The translations under genes and the position numbers were made by a program. A stretch of DNA of 64,000 bases from Thecaphora thlaspeos (taxonomy: Eukaryota > Basidiomycota > Ustilaginomycetes > Urocystidales > Glomosporiaceae), in contig UWYS01000020.1 of assembly GCA_900291925.1 (NCBI GenBank), positions 310,001-374,000 of the forward strand. The letters run 5' to 3'. Each line of letters begins with the position of its first letter. Positions within the stretch are counted from its first letter, which is position 1. Under the pieces are notes generated by a model. That model worked only from the letters and a program-made list of their open reading frames with translations. It was not told where the DNA came from and did no database searches. Positions 20,937 through 31,485 of the stretch are shown here, one piece after another.

Positions 20937-22210
20937 GAAGGTGTCGAGACGGTGTGCTGTGTCCAGAGGATGGATGGCCGTGCGATGCTAGGTGGCGCGA
21001 TGCGGTCTGGCTATAGACTAGCTGTGTTCGGAGCGAAAGCGTCTGTGCATGCGCGGTGGTTGGTGCAGCTGGTGTGAGAGGGCGCCGATGTGGGTGGCAG
21101 GGTGGTGGATGATGGTGGTGGTGGTGGTGAAGGACGAGGTTTGCGTGTGCCGCACCGATGCCGATGCCGATGTCGATGTCGATGGCGCACGGGCCAGCGT
21201 GGGCCAGCGTGGGCCCACGCTGGCCCGTGCGCCGGCAGAACAAAGTGGAGCTCGCCCGCGCCGTCACGTGCCAAAGACGAGCCCCTCCCTCCTCCCTCCT
21301 CCCGCCGCCAGCAGGACGCACCACGCACCACGCACCACGCACCACAGCGTCAAGTACGGCGCCAGAGACTCGCTCAGCACTCGGCGTCTGCTCGCTGCGC
21401 CCTTGCCTCTCTTCACCTCGAGCCATACACTCGACGCGCGCGCACTCATCGCCATCGTGCCTTTTCGACGTATCTTGAGTTACATTCGTCAGCGAGCCAA
21501 TATGGAACAACGACAGCGGGACGCTTGATAAATGCTGCTACAACCCAACGAGGCCGTGGGTCATGCGGGATCTGGGTGCGTGTGATAGTGTGTGCACAAT
21601 GCTTGCTGGGGACTTCAGAGGTACTTGCTTGCGTGTGAAATCGCTCCAGCGCACCGCCGCCGTCTCCGCCAGTGAGTGTAATGCGTGTATTGTGCGCCTC
21701 TTGCTTATCCGTGACGAGGACCCTGTTTGTGCGTGAGTGCGCGTAGGCGGTCAAGTCGGCAGGCTTGCCGCGCCTGCCCCAAGACTCGAGATGGATGCTG
21801 TCCTTGCCGCTGCTGCTGCTGACGAGCAGCGTCAAAAGAATGCGGCTCGGGTGGTCGACTACCGCCGTGGCCGTCGCGGGGCAAGGGCTGTGGTGCTATT
21901 TGTGGCGGTGCTGGATCATCAAGGGAAGGCGAGGGGCGACATGATGGTGATGCTGGTTGAGCGCGCAGAAGAGGTATCGCAAATGCTGAGTGTGCTGGAG
22001 GCTAGAGGTGCGCGGCGTCACGAGATGCATCGAGGCGGCAGAAGACGGTCGATCGGTCGAGGAAATGGAGAATCTCGAGGGGAACTGGAGCGCGAAGAGT
22101 GCAGAGAAGACTGTGTGGCGCAAAGACGCGTACGGCAGGAGCGTGAGGCTGCTCCATCCGTCTCTCCGACCGCGGAGGTATTGCTGAATGAGTGCGGTCG
22201 CTGCCGCCTC
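20853..22210. promoter_or_regulatory. Intergenic region between Borealin and DBF4 genes with simple repeats and a palindrome
   Basis: No supported gene. It holds a GA repeat (about 20,907-20,934), GCCGAT-type hexamers (about 21,157-21,184), a perfect 21-bp inverted repeat (21,184-21,233) and a CACCACG repeat (about 21,318-21,343). It should include the Borealin promoter and the DBF4 3'UTR. Long plus-strand open frames at 21.7-22.7 kb are antisense to DBF4 and not supported. Confidence 0.5.
21184..21233. repeat. Perfect 21-bp inverted repeat with 8-nt spacer
   Basis: Arm 21,184-21,204 begins GGCGCACGGGCC and is exactly reverse-complemented by 21,213-21,233, which ends GGCCCGTGCGCC. The arm is GC-rich and would form a very stable hairpin or cruciform. 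It sits about 330 bp upstream of the Borealin start codon. No terminator-like U tract follows. Confidence 0.9.
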
Positions 22211-25200
22211 CTAGACGTACGAGCTACCGCTTTCGTCGACGTCCGCCTGGCCGTAGGGCGTGCCCGCCCGGCGCGAGAGCGCGTGCATCTGGGCGTCCGG
22301 CATGTGCGCCAGTCCACCCTGGAGATAGGACGCCGAGGGCGCAACGTGGCCCGACGTCACTCGATGGACCGTCGCCTGCCGATGCCACTCTGCGTCCTCG
22401 TCGTAGACATGGTCGACGCCTTTGCCGACCCCTATCACCTCCTCGTCATATTCACCCTCGTCGTCGTACTCGTGCTCATCCTCTTCGCCTCCCTCGCCCT
22501 CCTCCTCGTCGGCATCGTCCTTTCCCTCTCCCTCATCGTCTTCGTCGTACGAGTCTCTCTCGTCATCCATCCCGTCTTCAAAATCCCTGCCATCCCCGGT
22601 GTCTGTGGCGACCGCTTCGTCCACGCCGCTGTGTCCCCCATCGGCAGTCTGCATACGAGTCTCTGCACTGGCCCGGTAATCGTCCCAGTGAGCGGAGCGC
22701 TGGCCTCCGTCCTCGCAAGGACCCTGTGAGCCGTCTAGAAGCCCTCTCTCGTCGAGGCGGGTCTCTGCACCGCTTCCGTCGTCATCGTCGTCTTCGACCG
22801 CGTAGACCGGATACTCTGGGCCGGGCGGGCGCTGGACGCGCAGGATGAGCTGATCGATGTCGACGAAGTTGGTGTCGTCGACGGCAAACTTGCGGTGCTT
22901 GCGGCTGACGACGTGGTCGTCAAAGTTGTCGTACTTGATGCGGCAGTTTTCGCAGTAGCCCGGCCTCTTCTCCTGCGGCCGCACCGGGATGACGGCGCCG
23001 GTGCTGACCGACCGGCGCATCCCGGACTGTGCCAGCACAGAGGGCCGCTTCGCCTCGTGCTCCGTCATTCCCAGCATGCGCCGGACAACGGCGCCGCGCG
23101 AGTGCGACGGCGTAGCAGTAGCAGCAGCGGTGGGATTGCCACCCCCGCCTCCGGGCGTCACCATGCTCGAGCCGGAGCCGCTTCCGACGTCGGCGGCTGC
23201 GATGCCCAGGCCGCTGCCGACGCTACCCGCTACGAAGCTGACCGGGCTGGCGGGAAGCCGCGACGTCGGGCTGTGCATCAGCGGTGTGTGCATGCGTCGG
23301 TTCAGCTCGGCCACGCGGCGGTTCTGCGGCAGGCCGGCGATGGTGCCGACCTGGTCAGTGAGAGCGGTTGACGTCGTCGAGGCGATATTGGACGTGATCG
23401 AAACGCTGTTGCCCGAGGCGAGCGGGTACTGCGTGTTGTGGTGGTGGTGATGGTGATGATTGTGGTTTATTCCGTTGCGCGGCGTCTCGAGGAGGAAAGC
23501 CTCGTTGGGCGGACGCGGCGATAGCGGGCCGGTGTGCCTGCGCAGCATGTTGCCCATCGACACGGCGCGTCGTAGCGTCTGATGGGTGTTGCGGCCGCGC
23601 GACATCTTGCTGCGTTGCTGGTCGGTCACCTCGTACTTTGTGAAGGGGCAGCGGCCCTCGAGTTCGCCGTAGAGGACAGGCCACGGCGGCTCGATGCCCT
23701 CCTGCTGCTGGTGACGGCCGTACTCGAACTCGGAGCACATGATCGGCCGGTGCTCCATCGTCGCGTCTTCGACCAGCAGGTAGAAGTTGCCCTTCCGGAA
23801 GTAGTGGTGATCGTTGCGGCTCGCGTTGGGGTCGCGCTCGTGGGTGCCGTAGAGCTTCTCGCGCTCCAGCATCTGCGAGAGGTCCTGCTTGTCGGTCGGC
23901 AGCGGCGGGAGCGGCGGGTCGTCGATCAGCATGCGCAGAATCGTCGTCAGCTTGTCGTGGCGCCACACCTTCATTCCGAAGCCCTGCGCTTTAAGAAGGA
24001 TGTCGTTGGAGCCTGACGCCGGCGGACCCGCATCGTCAAACGGGTTGCGCTCCGAGTAGAGCGGCTGGCTGTTGCGCGGCCTAGGGTCGGCGGCAGCGGC
24101 GGTGGTGCCGCCCTTGGTCGGCGAGAACCTTGACTTGGAGACGGTCGGCCGGAGCGGCTTGTGGCGGACGCTGCCGTCCTTGGCCCCGGCGCCATCCTTG
24201 GTGGGGCTGTTCTCTTTGCCGCCGTCGTGGCGCTCGATGTTGACCGACGGCACCAGGCGAGTGGTGATGAGATGGGTGACGTTGCGCGAGAAGAACTGGT
24301 CCACCGACTGAGGGATGAGAAGAGGTCGGGACGGAGGGACGGAGGAGAAGGAGAGGTACTCAGACGTCGGTCAGCAGCACAGCCAAGCAGAGCGCAGGAA
24401 CGTGGCTCGCCGGCGCACCGGCGCACAACACGGCGCTACTCACCCCTCCGAGCGACTGGATCACGCTGGTCAGATCCTTGCCCGTCGCCTCGTCGAAGGC
24501 GTCAAAGTAAAAGACGAAGCTGGGAAAGGCCTTTTTGAACTTGTGCCGCCAGACCTTACGGTCCTCGTACGCCTGCCGGTCTCGCGTAGCCCGCTCCTGA
24601 TCAGTCACCCTTGGCTGGCGGTCGATGCGGATGGTCGTAGCCTTGGTCGCCGACGGAGGACGAATGGGCCGGATCGGACGGCTTGCGGTTGTCGACGTCG
24701 TCGTCGTGGTCTCGGCCACCTTGACGACGCTCAGGTCCTGCGCCAGAGTGGTCCCGGTGCTGGGCTCGTGTACGCTGCTCCCGGTGCCGTCCTTGGACGA
24801 ACGGCTCCGCTTGCTGGGGCTGCCGCCGGGCGCGTTGCGTACGTGGACATCCTCGAGGGGCACTGCGCGCTTCTTTGGGGTGGTAATCTGGTCGCGCGGC
24901 GGCGGCTCGACGCTGTGGACGTTGGCGGCGGTGGTGGTGTTGGCCAAGTCGGCCTCGAGCAGCTTGGCCGGACGAGGAAGGGCGGTCTGCAGCCTGCCGA
25001 TCATGGCCCTCGGCGCAGAGGCCACCTCCTGGGCGGTCTTCGGCCGCGGGATCAGCGAGGGCCGAGGATGGCGGAGGGTGTGGTGATGCTGCGGCTTCTT
25101 CTGCGGTGACTTGGATATCGACGGATCGTCGTGGTGACGGCGATGGTCTTGACCGACACCGCCTATGTTGCGGCTGGGCTTGGCGATGTTCCGAGTAGTC

Positions 25201-25286
25201 AGAGGCTGACGGACCGACTCGGCCGGGTTAGAAGGCATCCTGGAAGGGGCGGGACCGACGCTCGCGACCGATCCTGGGCCTGTCAT
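22211..25286 (-). CDS. Dbf4/Dfp1-type regulatory subunit of the Cdc7 kinase
   Basis: Dbf4 activates Cdc7, which phosphorylates MCM helicase to fire replication origins. Model: exons 25286-24444 and 24307-22211, a single GT-AG intron, 979 aa. The BRCT-like motif N spans the intron (FPSFVFYFDAF, then VDQFFSRNVTHLITTRLV). Motif M is at about 447-477 (HHYFRKGNFYLLVED, RPIMCSEFEYG). The motif C zinc finger lies at about 725-755 (PGYCENCRIKYDNFDDH and VVSRKHRKF, a C-x2-C...H-x5-H arrangement). The C-terminal 200 residues are very acidic. The early region is basic with many S/T-P sites and a KEN tripeptide (GGKENSPTK, about residue 312), possibly an APC/C degron. Two stop-free exons and all three motifs indicate a working gene. 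Confidence 0.92.
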
Positions 25287-26168
25287 GCTTGCCTGTATGC
25301 GCGCAGAAGCGGCGTGCTGTTCTGCGCGGCTAGCTGCCTAGGACGTGTGGCCGGCGGACGAGGAGGATCAGAGGGAGAGCATATAAGGGGCTGTGACTGA
25401 CGTTGGTGCTGCAAAGGCGAAAGCGACAGAGGGGAAGCGGAATGAAGCTGGACTGCTGTCGGTGCTGCTGATGTGCTGATGCTGGGCGATGCGGCCTGGT
25501 GCTCCGAGTCGACAGACTCTGGCGTAAAGGCGGCGACGGCTGCGGGACGAGTCTGTCACCTTAGCGGTGGGCTGACACACCTTTGCGCTATGTCTCTGAC
25601 CACCGATCGAGCTGGCAGCGATCACCACAAGGGAAGGCAAGACAGGGAGAGGATGGTGTGATTGAGGCTGAATGCGGCACCACGGAGCGAGGCCGGGATG
25701 AGGCCGGGATGAGGCCGGGATGAGGCCGGGATGAGCCGGGATGAGTCGGATGAGCCGAATGAGGGGGGATGGGGGGGATGGGCCGGATGAGCCGAATGAG
25801 GGGGGATGGGCCGGATGAGCCGAATGAGGGGGGATGAGTCGGATGAGCCGAATGAGGGGGGATGGGGGGGATGGGCCGGATGAGCCGAATGAGGGGGGAT
25901 GGGGGGGATGGGGGGCGTCGAAGGCGGCCGGCCTGGAGCGGCAGCTTACTGTATGCGCTCTGTCTCCAAGGTGAGGGTTGTGTGGCGTGCGTGGGTGCGG
26001 TCGTTGCTGCTGCTGCTGCTGCTGCTGATGCTACGGCGGGGCGGTGGCAAGGGAAGAGGTGGAAAGCGAGCGTTGATGAGGCAGTGCGACGAGGTGGGAG
26101 GAGAGAGGGAGGAAGCGGCGTTGGGGGAAAGCTCAAGCGTCGGGCTTTATGGGGGCGGCGAGAGGCGG

Positions 26169-26199
<31 letters not shown>

Positions 26200-26584
26200 G
26201 TGCGGCAGGTTTGCTGCTGGTCAGTGGGCGAGGGTGGAGTAACTGGTAGAGTGTAGGGGGCCGCAAAGGTGGTGGCTGTAGCGTCAAGGCAGGCAAGCAA
26301 GGCAAGCAAGGCAGGCAAGGCGGCATCGTTGAGATGAGGCAGGATGTCTCTCGCTCGCTCTCTCTCTTGCCAGAAGTCACAGTCACCTTGGCCGGCCGCC
26401 TTCTCCCCTGTGATATATGCTGGCCTCGCTCTCAAGTCACATAGTTACACATCACGTCTCCTCGCAGCTCGCGCCTGCCTGTCAACGACGGGCCGCGTGC
26501 ACTGCTGACCCCCCCCCTTCCTTCGCGTCGCGCTCGTCCGCCGGGAAAAAAAACCCCCCCGGTGGAGCAGCCAGCGTGCAGCAC
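25287..26584. other. Intergenic region with minisatellite and microsatellites
   Basis: Upstream of DBF4. Holds a GATGAG-based minisatellite (about 25,685-25,915), a GCT run (about 25,998-26,027), an AAGC run (about 26,169-26,199), an imperfect GGCAAGCAA repeat (about 26,288-26,322), and C and A homopolymers (26,508-26,562) directly before the pogo relic. No gene recognised. Confidence 0.6.
25685..25915. repeat. GATGAG-type minisatellite
   Basis: Tandem variants of GATGAGGCCGG (three to four direct copies at 25,690-25,735), then GATGAGCCGAATGAGGGGG units separated by GGGATGGGCCG, repeated several times in a higher-order pattern up to 25,915. Strand asymmetry is strong (G/A on plus). Confidence 0.9.
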
Positions 26585-27640
26585 AGTCTGCCATCATGCT
26601 GTGCCACACAGTCCTACCATCACACTGCCAAGCTGTCTGCAAAGAGGCAGCAAAGCTTGACAACCTTGCCACCTTCTACAATGTCCTTGCCTGCACCATC
26701 AAGGAGTACAGCATTGCATGGCACCAGCTGTACAACATGGAAAAGACAGGTGTGATTATGGGCTTCTCTGGGAGGCAAAAGGTTGTTGTGCTGGCAGAAA
26801 ACAAGATCTCGACTTCTGCAACAAGTGCTGGGTGCTTTGGATTGTGCCAGTCTGCTTCCCTGTCCATGCTACCCATGTCATCCAGCCCCTCAACATTGGC
26901 ATCTTTGGTCCAATCAAGAGCAATTACAGCTGCTGGGTTGCAGCAATTGGAGGGAACAAGAAGGTGGACCAGCTTCTGTTTGCCAAGTTCTACACAGAGG
27001 CTCACAATGCCATCAGCAAGACTACCATCCAAAAGGCCTTTGCCAATGTTGGCCTCACAGTGCTGCCAAACCCCAACAAGGTGCTCTTGCAACACTCCCT
27101 GGATACAAGCCAACACACCTGCAGATGCCACCACAAGCCATTGAGGGACCCTACATTGAGACACCAACAACTCTGCATTGCTTCAACCACCTCCTGTGCA
27201 AACTGCAGGGCAGCCTTGTCTGGTGCAAGCTGCTCAAGGCAGCCAAGACTTGGCATCATGTGGCCAAGCTTGCCAATGAGAAGAAGTGTTGCAGTGCCTC
27301 ACTGCTCAAGACCATCACCAAGCCAGGTGACTTGCCACTACATCTGCAAGGACCAGATGATTGGCAGGGCCATGGGAGAGCAGCTCACCACCCATTGAGA
27401 CTGCCAAGCCACCCACAATGACTGAGTCACTTGCACTGGATCCCTCCCTGCCTGGGCCAAGCAGTCTTGAGGCCTACAACATCCCCCTGATCTTCTGTGA
27501 CCCCTATGGCAGCTGTGGAGGACTTGGCAAGCCAGACTAGTTGTGCATTGCATGTAGTTGCCTTTTTGGTGTGGTCATCAACACAAGAGATGGTGGTAGA
27601 AAAGGGAGGACAGGTTCCCAGGGAGATGTGTTAGCCAGCC
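26585..27640 (+). mobile_element. Pogo/Fot1-like (Tc1-mariner superfamily) transposase relic
   Basis: One frame (26,596 on) reads LYNMEKTGVIMGFSG, the counterpart of the NxDETG...MG segment of pogo-type DDE transposases. A second frame (about 26,850-27,100) reads WIVPVCFPVHATHVIQPLNI, GIFGPIKSNYS and TIQKAFANVGLTVLPNPNKVL, which match the SHxxQPLDVGxFGPLK region and the following helix. The catalytic aspartates between the two segments are gone through an internal deletion, and the frames differ. The DNA is CG-depleted from about 26,585 to 27,640 and normal on both sides, which probably marks the insertion. Terminal inverted repeats were not found by eye. Confidence 0.75.
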
Positions 27641-27881
27641 AGCGAGGCAGTGGGCCAGCGGCGTAACGTGTCTCCCAAACGTCGCGCTTGGGAGGGCATG
27701 GGCCTGAGCCATGCAGCACACCCAAGGTGAGTGAGCCGCACGAGAGATTTACGATATTGGCTTGGACATCAGCTGATCATGCAGTCCCTGTACCGTTTCC
27801 CCCGTCGTCGAGGGTGCGCCGGGCTGCCTCACTACCACCACCACCACCACCACCACCACCACCGCCACCACCGCTAGAAGA
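27641..27881. other. Spacer with (ACC)n microsatellite
   Basis: An ACC trinucleotide run at about 27,831-27,872. CG-rich composition resumes here. No gene seen. Confidence 0.5.
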
Positions 27882-30500
27882 ATGTCGCCATCACCCTCGA
27901 CGACCACCTTCTTGGCCTTTTTGACAAGTGCGTTCCCCCGCGACGTCATAGCAACATCGCTACACCCAGTCAGGCCCTGTCATGCCCAGTTTTACGTCGA
28001 CCCGAGCCGAAAGCACTTCTCGTTCTACAGAGTCATCAGGCCCCCGCATGCGACAGACACTGTACCGGGCCAAGCGCAAGATCACCAGGCGGCCCAGCTG
28101 CAAGGCGACCACGCCGCGCTGTCGGCCCACAAAGTCCTGGTTTGTTTCTACCACCATGTACTTGCCTGGTGTGCCGAGTTCTGCAACATCCCGCAGAGCA
28201 TTGCCAGCTTTGTTTGAGCGGCGTCTACTCGCAAGCGCCGTCGCGCTGCCGATGACGATGGTGCTGATGCCCATACCGATCTTGTCTCAAGCGTCGTGGT
28301 CCTGATTCAGAACTTCAAAAAGACGGAGCTGCTCTTCCAGACGCTTTACCAGGGCCTGCTCTCCGTCATCATGGCTTGGAGCGAAGATAAGATGCTCATT
28401 GCCGCTGGAGGGATTGTAGGAAAGCCCTCAACCGACATCCTCAAAGACCTTTCCAACCGCGCTCCGAAGCACAGCGAGCACAGCCGCAAGCCAAAGGAAG
28501 GTTGTGACTTCCGAAGGATCAGGCCAGACCTTGCCCTGCTGCCTCCGGAGAGCACCCGGTGGGAAGACATGCTCGCCATCCTGGAGTTCAAGACGAGGGA
28601 CGAGAACGAAGATGACGTCAGGCACCAACTGCTGAAATAGTTCTCAGCCGCCTCCTCATCCACCCCAGGGTTTCTTTCCTTGTTCGGCATGATCGTCACC
28701 CCAACAAAGATCTACGTCTCCTACATCGACGCTGATCATGCTCGTCGGGTCGCCGAATTCAATTCCGACGAGCAACCGTCCGAGTTCGCCGTGATGTGCT
28801 GTCTACTTCAAGCGCTTCGTCTCGACAACTATTCGGGCTACAAGAGCTTTCGCAGGAGGATCGACATTTCAAAGGTCAGCAGCCTCTTCCTTCTCCAGCG
28901 GACCGATGCCGGTGAACAGCCCTACCGGCATATCGTCTACAAGCCATACCGCAAGCCCGGCTACGAATCGTCGTGGTTCGATTGGCATAAAGGAATACTG
29001 GTCCACCGTCACACGGCCGTAGCCAGTATTCTGACGCGCCAGCTGCCAGGAGCTGCCGATTATCACGGTCAAGACGACTGGGTAATGTCAGTGCTGAAAG
29101 TGAGCCAGTTGCCGCTCCACTCTGTCTGGCAAGAAGGTTCTGTCTTGGCGAGGCTCGCCGATGACGCGCAAGATCTGCGCAGCAAAGGCGACAAGAGCCG
29201 AAAAGAAGAGGAAGCTCTTCGCTGTGTCCATCACGTTCCCCAACTACTAGCGGCAGGCGGTCTTTACCTCTCGCCAAAAGAGGCGGGATTGGCGATGTTT
29301 GCAGGCAAGGAAGCGAGCTCGGATCAGCTTCCTTGCTTCACGCAAGAAAAATGCGTAAACGTCATCGAGGACACCAACAACCACCTCTTTACCGTGAAGA
29401 CAATCCAGGGAAGGAGACCAGTGGCAGTCATCACAAAGTGCGACCCGGACAGACCGATCCTGAACATCAGGACGGCACCCGCCATCCTTCTTCCCGCCAT
29501 TGTCGCAAGTATTGTCCACACACTCGACCACCGCTGTCGTCGAGCGAGAGTGGTGCATGGCGACATTTCCTCTGTGAGTGTCCCATATATCCCTGTTCAG
29601 TCTCTTCCGTGCGATTCGAGCTATTCACTCATGGAACTTGACTCTTTCTCGCACGTGTCTCCTCGTATGCTGTAGGGCAACATACAATGGACTGAGGCAA
29701 TAGGAGATGAGATAGATCGCCTGATCGATGGCAAGACGAGCCCTTCCCAGCTGCCCTTGCTAGGGCACCTCATCGACTTTGGCGACGGCTGGGTCGAACC
29801 CGAAGATGACAGCGTTGACACATTTCTCGAGGGTCGCTTCACGAGCGGCACGCACATGTTTTGGGCGATCAAGTCACACGAGAACGCACAGGCCTACAAG
29901 CGAATCAACTCAGCACCGCTTGCGGACAGGATCAAAATGAAGCGGGAGCTAAGTAGGCTTCGGATCGACGAGGATATCGAGAGCGTTCTTCTGGTGCTTG
30001 CGTACGAACTGTGTTGCAAATTCGATGTGCCGTCGCGTTCGCACGCTGGTTGGATAACCCACGCCACGATGTGGGAAGATGCAAACGACATGGAGCTTCG
30101 CGATATGTTTGGCTCCACAAAGAGCTGAAGGATTGTAAGCATACACCGTCGGATCTAAAGCTGATCAAAAAGTCAAGCCGGGATGCTAACGAGCCTTACG
30201 CTTTCACGGTCTCCTGCTCCTCGGGCGAACACTGTGAATGCTTCCAACAAAAAGACGATCGAAGACATGTTCAGCGATCCGCGCAGTAGCGCAGCTCTCC
30301 CTGAGGACGATATTGCATGCGATGTGCTTGAGACGCTCCGAGCGGGGCTGCTTTCGTGCTTCCAAAGTTGCGATGACAACGACCCCGACGCGATCATCAA
30401 GGAGCTCTTCCGCATGAGCCGTGACCTCATCAGCCTCATCCGTAATGCTGAATCTTTCGACATCGAAACAGAGGTTGCCACGGCTCTGAAGAGATGGTGA
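27882..30500 (+). pseudogene. FunK1-like fungal protein kinase, inactivated
   Basis: FunK1 kinases are a fungal-specific expanded protein kinase group. A single forward frame runs from 27,882 to 29,573 but is interrupted by TGA at 28,215 and TAG at 28,638. It contains LAILEFKTRDENEDD, a beta-rich segment with MIVTPTKIYVSYID, and the catalytic-loop start VVHGDISS at 29,573. A GTGAGT donor follows, and the TAG acceptor at 29,676 restores HGDISSGNIQW, a proper HxDxxxxN loop. Nine codons later the frame breaks (TAG in frame at about 29,701), and the continuation in another frame gives GHLIDFGDGW (DFG-like), GRFTSGTHMFWAI and DIESVLLVLAYEL, as in FunK1. A last piece (about 30,235-30,500) encodes a helical tail. 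Two stops and a one-base shift make a pseudogene likely. The 5' limit is uncertain. Confidence 0.72.
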
Positions 30501-31485
30501 CGGACGATACCGCGCGGCCTCATCCCTCCTCACCTCTGTCTCGTTCATTCTTCTCTCTCGCACTCGCTCCCTGTCTCTCTCTTGCCTCTCCTTTTTCCGC
30601 ATATCCTCGCTGTAGCGCACCACGCATCGTCTTTTCGAAGCGTACACATACCATATACGACATCCTCCGTGCCATCGGGCATCTCAGTGCAGATACATCC
30701 AGCATAGCGATCATAGCACCACCTCGCTTTTGCAGACCATGTCACCTGCAAGACGTCTGGCCGGGTGTCAGTGAAGCACAGGATCGCTGTAGCACGCCAC
30801 ACGGAGAGGCAGGCCGCGTCGTGGCTGGCGCCGCGCGCTGCAAGGCTTGGTCGACCTATATCGACGTGACGTGGATCGTAAGGGAAAAGTTGCATGCCGG
30901 ACGGGTAGGCGGGCGGGCGCACCGACCAACCGGTGGGCAAGCAGAGTCAGGACAAAGGTTCCTGACAACATACATACGTAGAACGTACGGGTTGCTCTTC
31001 TATTCGAGCGAGTGGATTGGAAGAAAGAGACGGTACGAGGAAGGTAAGGTTGCGATGAACGAGATGTCGTCGTCGAGGACAGACGTGACTTGTCCCTGGC
31101 AAGCTCACAGCCTTTCCTGGTCAAAGTCCTTTTCGTCATAGAAGCCTTTACATCGCAGGGTCGCTCTCTCTTTTCGTTGCCTTTGGTCGAGCGGACGCCT
31201 GCCACGGTGCGGACCACCAGGCCTCCCTCGCCCACGCCCTGGACCTCGACCTCGAGATCTCGACACGTAGCACGCGCGATGGTGACGACAAGGAGAAATT
31301 CGAGCCTCTGACGACGATCACTGCGAGCGCGGGGGGGGGGCATAGATTAGAGGGGGGAGACTACAACAGGACTACGCGCCAGAGGAGCATGCGACGGCGG
31401 AGGGCAAAGGGGAACAGGTGTATATACGCCGGCGGCAGGATCGGAGGCGCGTCGGGAGAAGGTAGAATGACGAGCAGATGACAGC
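30501..31485. other. Intergenic DNA, no gene established
   Basis: One plus-strand frame at about 31,160-31,330 has G/C-ending codons and an acidic ALDLDLEIST-like stretch, so a small exon is conceivable, but no start, splice partner or family was found. A run of ten G lies at 31,331-31,340. Confidence 0.35.

Noticed and set aside
21737..22729. 330-codon plus-strand open frame
   Set aside because: Antisense to the conserved 3' part of DBF4 and to its acidic repeats; no motif of its own.
30494..31343. Overlapping open frames, including an Arg/Gly-rich minus-strand reading near 31,150-31,290
   Set aside because: Either strand can be made to look coding because of CG periodicity; no start or splice structure supports either.
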